Shown in pieces: positions 62,462 to 64,000 of a stretch of DNA of 64,000 nt (position 1 is the first letter of the stretch; each line of letters begins with the position of its first letter). Both the position numbers and the translations under genes were made by a program. Source of the DNA: Bacillus tuaregi (GTDB lineage: Bacteria > Bacillota > Bacilli > Bacillales > Cytobacillaceae); assembly GCF_900104575.1 (NCBI RefSeq), contig NZ_LT629731.1, forward strand, positions 3,149,102 to 3,213,101. Reading direction: 5' to 3'. The notes below the pieces were generated by a model. That model was not told the DNA's origin and made no database searches. It saw nothing but the letters and a program-made list of their open reading frames with translations.

Positions 62462-62941
62462 TTATTTCTTTATATCTGCATCAGTAATCACTTCATAACC
62501 TTTGTCTGCCACTACAGCTTGCAAAGCTTTTAGGGCAGCAGTACCTACTGCCGTATCCTGTTCCCCATTACCGCCGCTTATGCCGACTCCGCCAACAACT
62601 TCTCCGTTTACTACGATCGGGAAACCGCCAACGAAAATAGCGAATTTTCCGTCAAGCATATGCTGAATACCAAATGCTTCATTACCAGGTAATGCCGGAC
62701 CATTTGGCTCTTTATTAAATAAATGTGTGGAACGCTTGTGACCAGCGGCCGTAAAAGCTTTCGCAATCGCAATTTCTGGACCTGTGATACGAGCTCCATT
62801 CATTCTTTCTAACGCAATCACATACCCGCCATCGTCAACAATAGCAATGGTTTCTAATACATTGATTTCTTCAGATTTCTGCTTTGCAGCTTCAATCATT
62901 ACTTTTGCTTCTTCTAATTCTAACTTTAAAGATGTCTTCAT
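62462..62941 (-). CDS. GlcG/HbpS family heme-binding-type protein
   Basis: This 159-aa protein of the DUF336 family has IAIVDDGGYVIALERMNGA, PGNEAFGIQHMLDGKFAIFVGGFPI and GGVGISGGNGEQDTAVG. Members include GlcG of glycolate operons and HbpS, which binds heme and iron. No signal peptide. It sits between an aldehyde dehydrogenase and the CHR genes, so a role in metabolism or redox sensing of the pathway is inferred, not shown. ATG 62941 follows AGAGGAG. Confidence 0.86.
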   Translation of the reverse strand: MKTSLKLELEEAKVMIEAAKQKSEEINVLETIAIVDDGGYVIALERMNGARITGPEIAIAKAFTAAGHKRSTHLFNKEPNGPALPGNEAFGIQHMLDGKFAIFVGGFPIVVNGEVVGGVGISGGNGEQDTAVGTAALKALQAVVADKGYEVITDADIKK

Positions 62942-62969
62942 GTGTGATCTCCTCTATCCCTTTTGTTAA

Positions 62970-64000
62970 TTAATAGCCAACATAGACTGTTTTTACTTGA
63001 CTGAAAAATTCTAAACCAACTCTGCCGGATTCACGGAAAGTTGAAGTACTTGATTTTTTAACTCCACCAAATGGTGCATTCATTAGGTTTCCGGTTGTCG
63101 TACGATTTACTTTAACGGTTCCAGCTTGAATATCCTTTGTAAACTGATGGGCAGTCTTTAAGTTATTAGTAATAATAGAAGCGGATAAGCCATACTCTAC
63201 ATCATTAGCAATCTCTATTGCTTCCTCATACGAATTCACTTCAATAATAGCTATAACAGGCCCAAAGATTTCTTCTTTTGCAATTCTCATGCTAGAGCGA
63301 ACATCTGTAAAAATAGCCGGCTGAACAAAATAGCCTTTTTCGTACTCCCCGCTTGTCAGCTGTTCACCGCCATATACAAGGGTTGCACCATCTTCTTTAC
63401 CGATTTCAATATAGTTCAGAACATTCTTCAGCTGCTTTTCATTTGCTAACGGACCAATCTTTACACCGTTTTCAAAGCCATTGCCTACTTTTAAGGCTTT
63501 TGTTTTTTCAATTAACTTCTCAACATATGCATCTTTTACTTCCTTCATGACAATAACACGACTCGTGCCAGTACAAGCCTGACCTGTTAAAGAAAATCCG
63601 CCATTTACAGTCAAAGTAGCTGCCTGATCGACATCTGCATCATCCATAACGATAATAGGGTTTTTACCACCTAATTCCATTTGTAATCTAGTTGTAAAAG
63701 ATGATTTATGATGAATATCTTCACCCGCTCCAGTTGATCCTGTAAACGTTACAGCTTTAATCGCTGGATCTGTTACTAACAAATCTCCTACATCAGAAGC
63801 TTTCCCTGTTACTAGATTGATAACGCCTTTTGGAATACCTGCATTATGTAATGCCTCAACAAGACGTACAGCTATTAGAGGGGTATCTGATGAAGGTTTA
63901 AACACAACAGTATTACCTGTAATTAATGCAGGAGCAATCTTACGAGAAGGAATCGAAATAGGAAAATTCCAAGGAGTAATGACACTTATAACTCCAAGTG
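62970..64000 (-). CDS. NAD(P)-dependent aldehyde dehydrogenase, 5' end cut off
   Basis: About 343 residues of an ALDH family enzyme that runs off the right edge. Reading from the edge gives TPWNFPISIPSRKIAPAL, then VTFTGSTGAGEDI, LQMELGGKNPIIV (catalytic Glu) and GQACTGTSRVIV (nucleophilic Cys), EEIFGPVIAI and PFGGVKKSSTS, so it is intact where visible. The GTG at 63905 is inside the gene. The aldehyde is unknown; neighbours (ferredoxin, FCD regulator, CHR, GlcG/HbpS) suggest a small catabolic operon. Confidence 0.93.
   Translation of the reverse strand, partial: LGVISVITPWNFPISIPSRKIAPALITGNTVVFKPSSDTPLIAVRLVEALHNAGIPKGVINLVTGKASDVGDLLVTDPAIKAVTFTGSTGAGEDIHHKSSFTTRLQMELGGKNPIIVMDDADVDQAATLTVNGGFSLTGQACTGTSRVIVMKEVKDAYVEKLIEKTKALKVGNGFENGVKIGPLANEKQLKNVLNYIEIGKEDGATLVYGGEQLTSGEYEKGYFVQPAIFTDVRSSMRIAKEEIFGPVIAIIEVNSYEEAIEIANDVEYGLSASIITNNLKTAHQFTKDIQAGTVKVNRTTTGNLMNAPFGGVKKSSTSTFRESGRVGLEFFSQVKTVYVGY

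Overview
The window looks like chromosomal DNA of an endospore-forming Bacillaceae (Bacillus sensu lato, Neobacillus/Mesobacillus-like). The evidence is moderate to low GC, strong AGGAGG-type ribosome binding sites with many TTG/GTG starts, a complete spoIIIA operon, a comG competence operon, and gene order that follows the B. subtilis yqhY-yqgB region closely. No rRNA, tRNA or CRISPR array was seen.

From left to right: (1) 1-7.4 kb, housekeeping genes on the minus strand: accB-accC-yqhY, a very strong terminator, then nusB-xseA-xseB-ispA-(small membrane ORF)-dxs (cut by the window edge). folD, normally between nusB and xseA, is missing. (2) 7.6-15.3 kb: spoIIIAA-AH, efp, a proline-type aminopeptidase (yqhT) and yqhR. 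spoIIIAD appears to start at a non-canonical ATA codon. (3) 15.8-22.5 kb: yqhP, yqhO, a B12-dependent class II ribonucleotide reductase gene (nrdJ), lipM and a rhodanese. nrdJ is split by a 777-bp group I intron carrying an HNH endonuclease gene. The intron lies exactly between the G and E codons of the active-site NPCGE motif, and paired NrdR-type boxes precede the gene. (4) 22.5-29.6 kb: glycine cleavage genes gcvT-gcvPA-gcvPB behind a tandem glycine riboswitch with terminator, then yqhH (SNF2 helicase), yqhG and yqzE. (5) 29.7-33.7 kb: comGA-GG. (6) 34-45.3 kb: an ArsR-like regulator with C-terminal cysteines, yqgY, a MidA-type methyltransferase, yqgX, a 57-codon yqgW, yqgV, yqgU, yqgT, yqgQ, an unrecognised membrane-anchored protein on the opposite strand, rhomboid protease gluP, yqgO, a DUF92 protein, yqgN and rpmG. 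(7) 45.4-48.4 kb: a DUF4912/glycosyltransferase pair and two small membrane proteins preceded by Spo0A-type boxes. (8) 48.5-60 kb: phosphate uptake pstS-C-A-B-phoU behind a four-repeat Pho box, a class B PBP, an MFS protein, sodA, an Fnr-type regulator with C-terminal cysteines, yqgC and yqgB. (9) 60.1-64 kb: a less conserved accessory block of [2Fe-2S] ferredoxin, GntR/FCD regulator, paired CHR transporters, a GlcG/HbpS-type protein and an aldehyde dehydrogenase that runs off the window.

The most notable element is the self-splicing-type intron in nrdJ. Its P1 helix (with the splice-site U-G wobble), a P10 pairing, a terminal G and the restored reading frame can all be read directly from the sequence. 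Second-tier points are the ATA start of spoIIIAD, a probable unannotated small membrane gene between ispA and dxs, two long hairpins in leader regions, Spo0A boxes at 47.7 kb, and the accessory redox/transport block at the right end.
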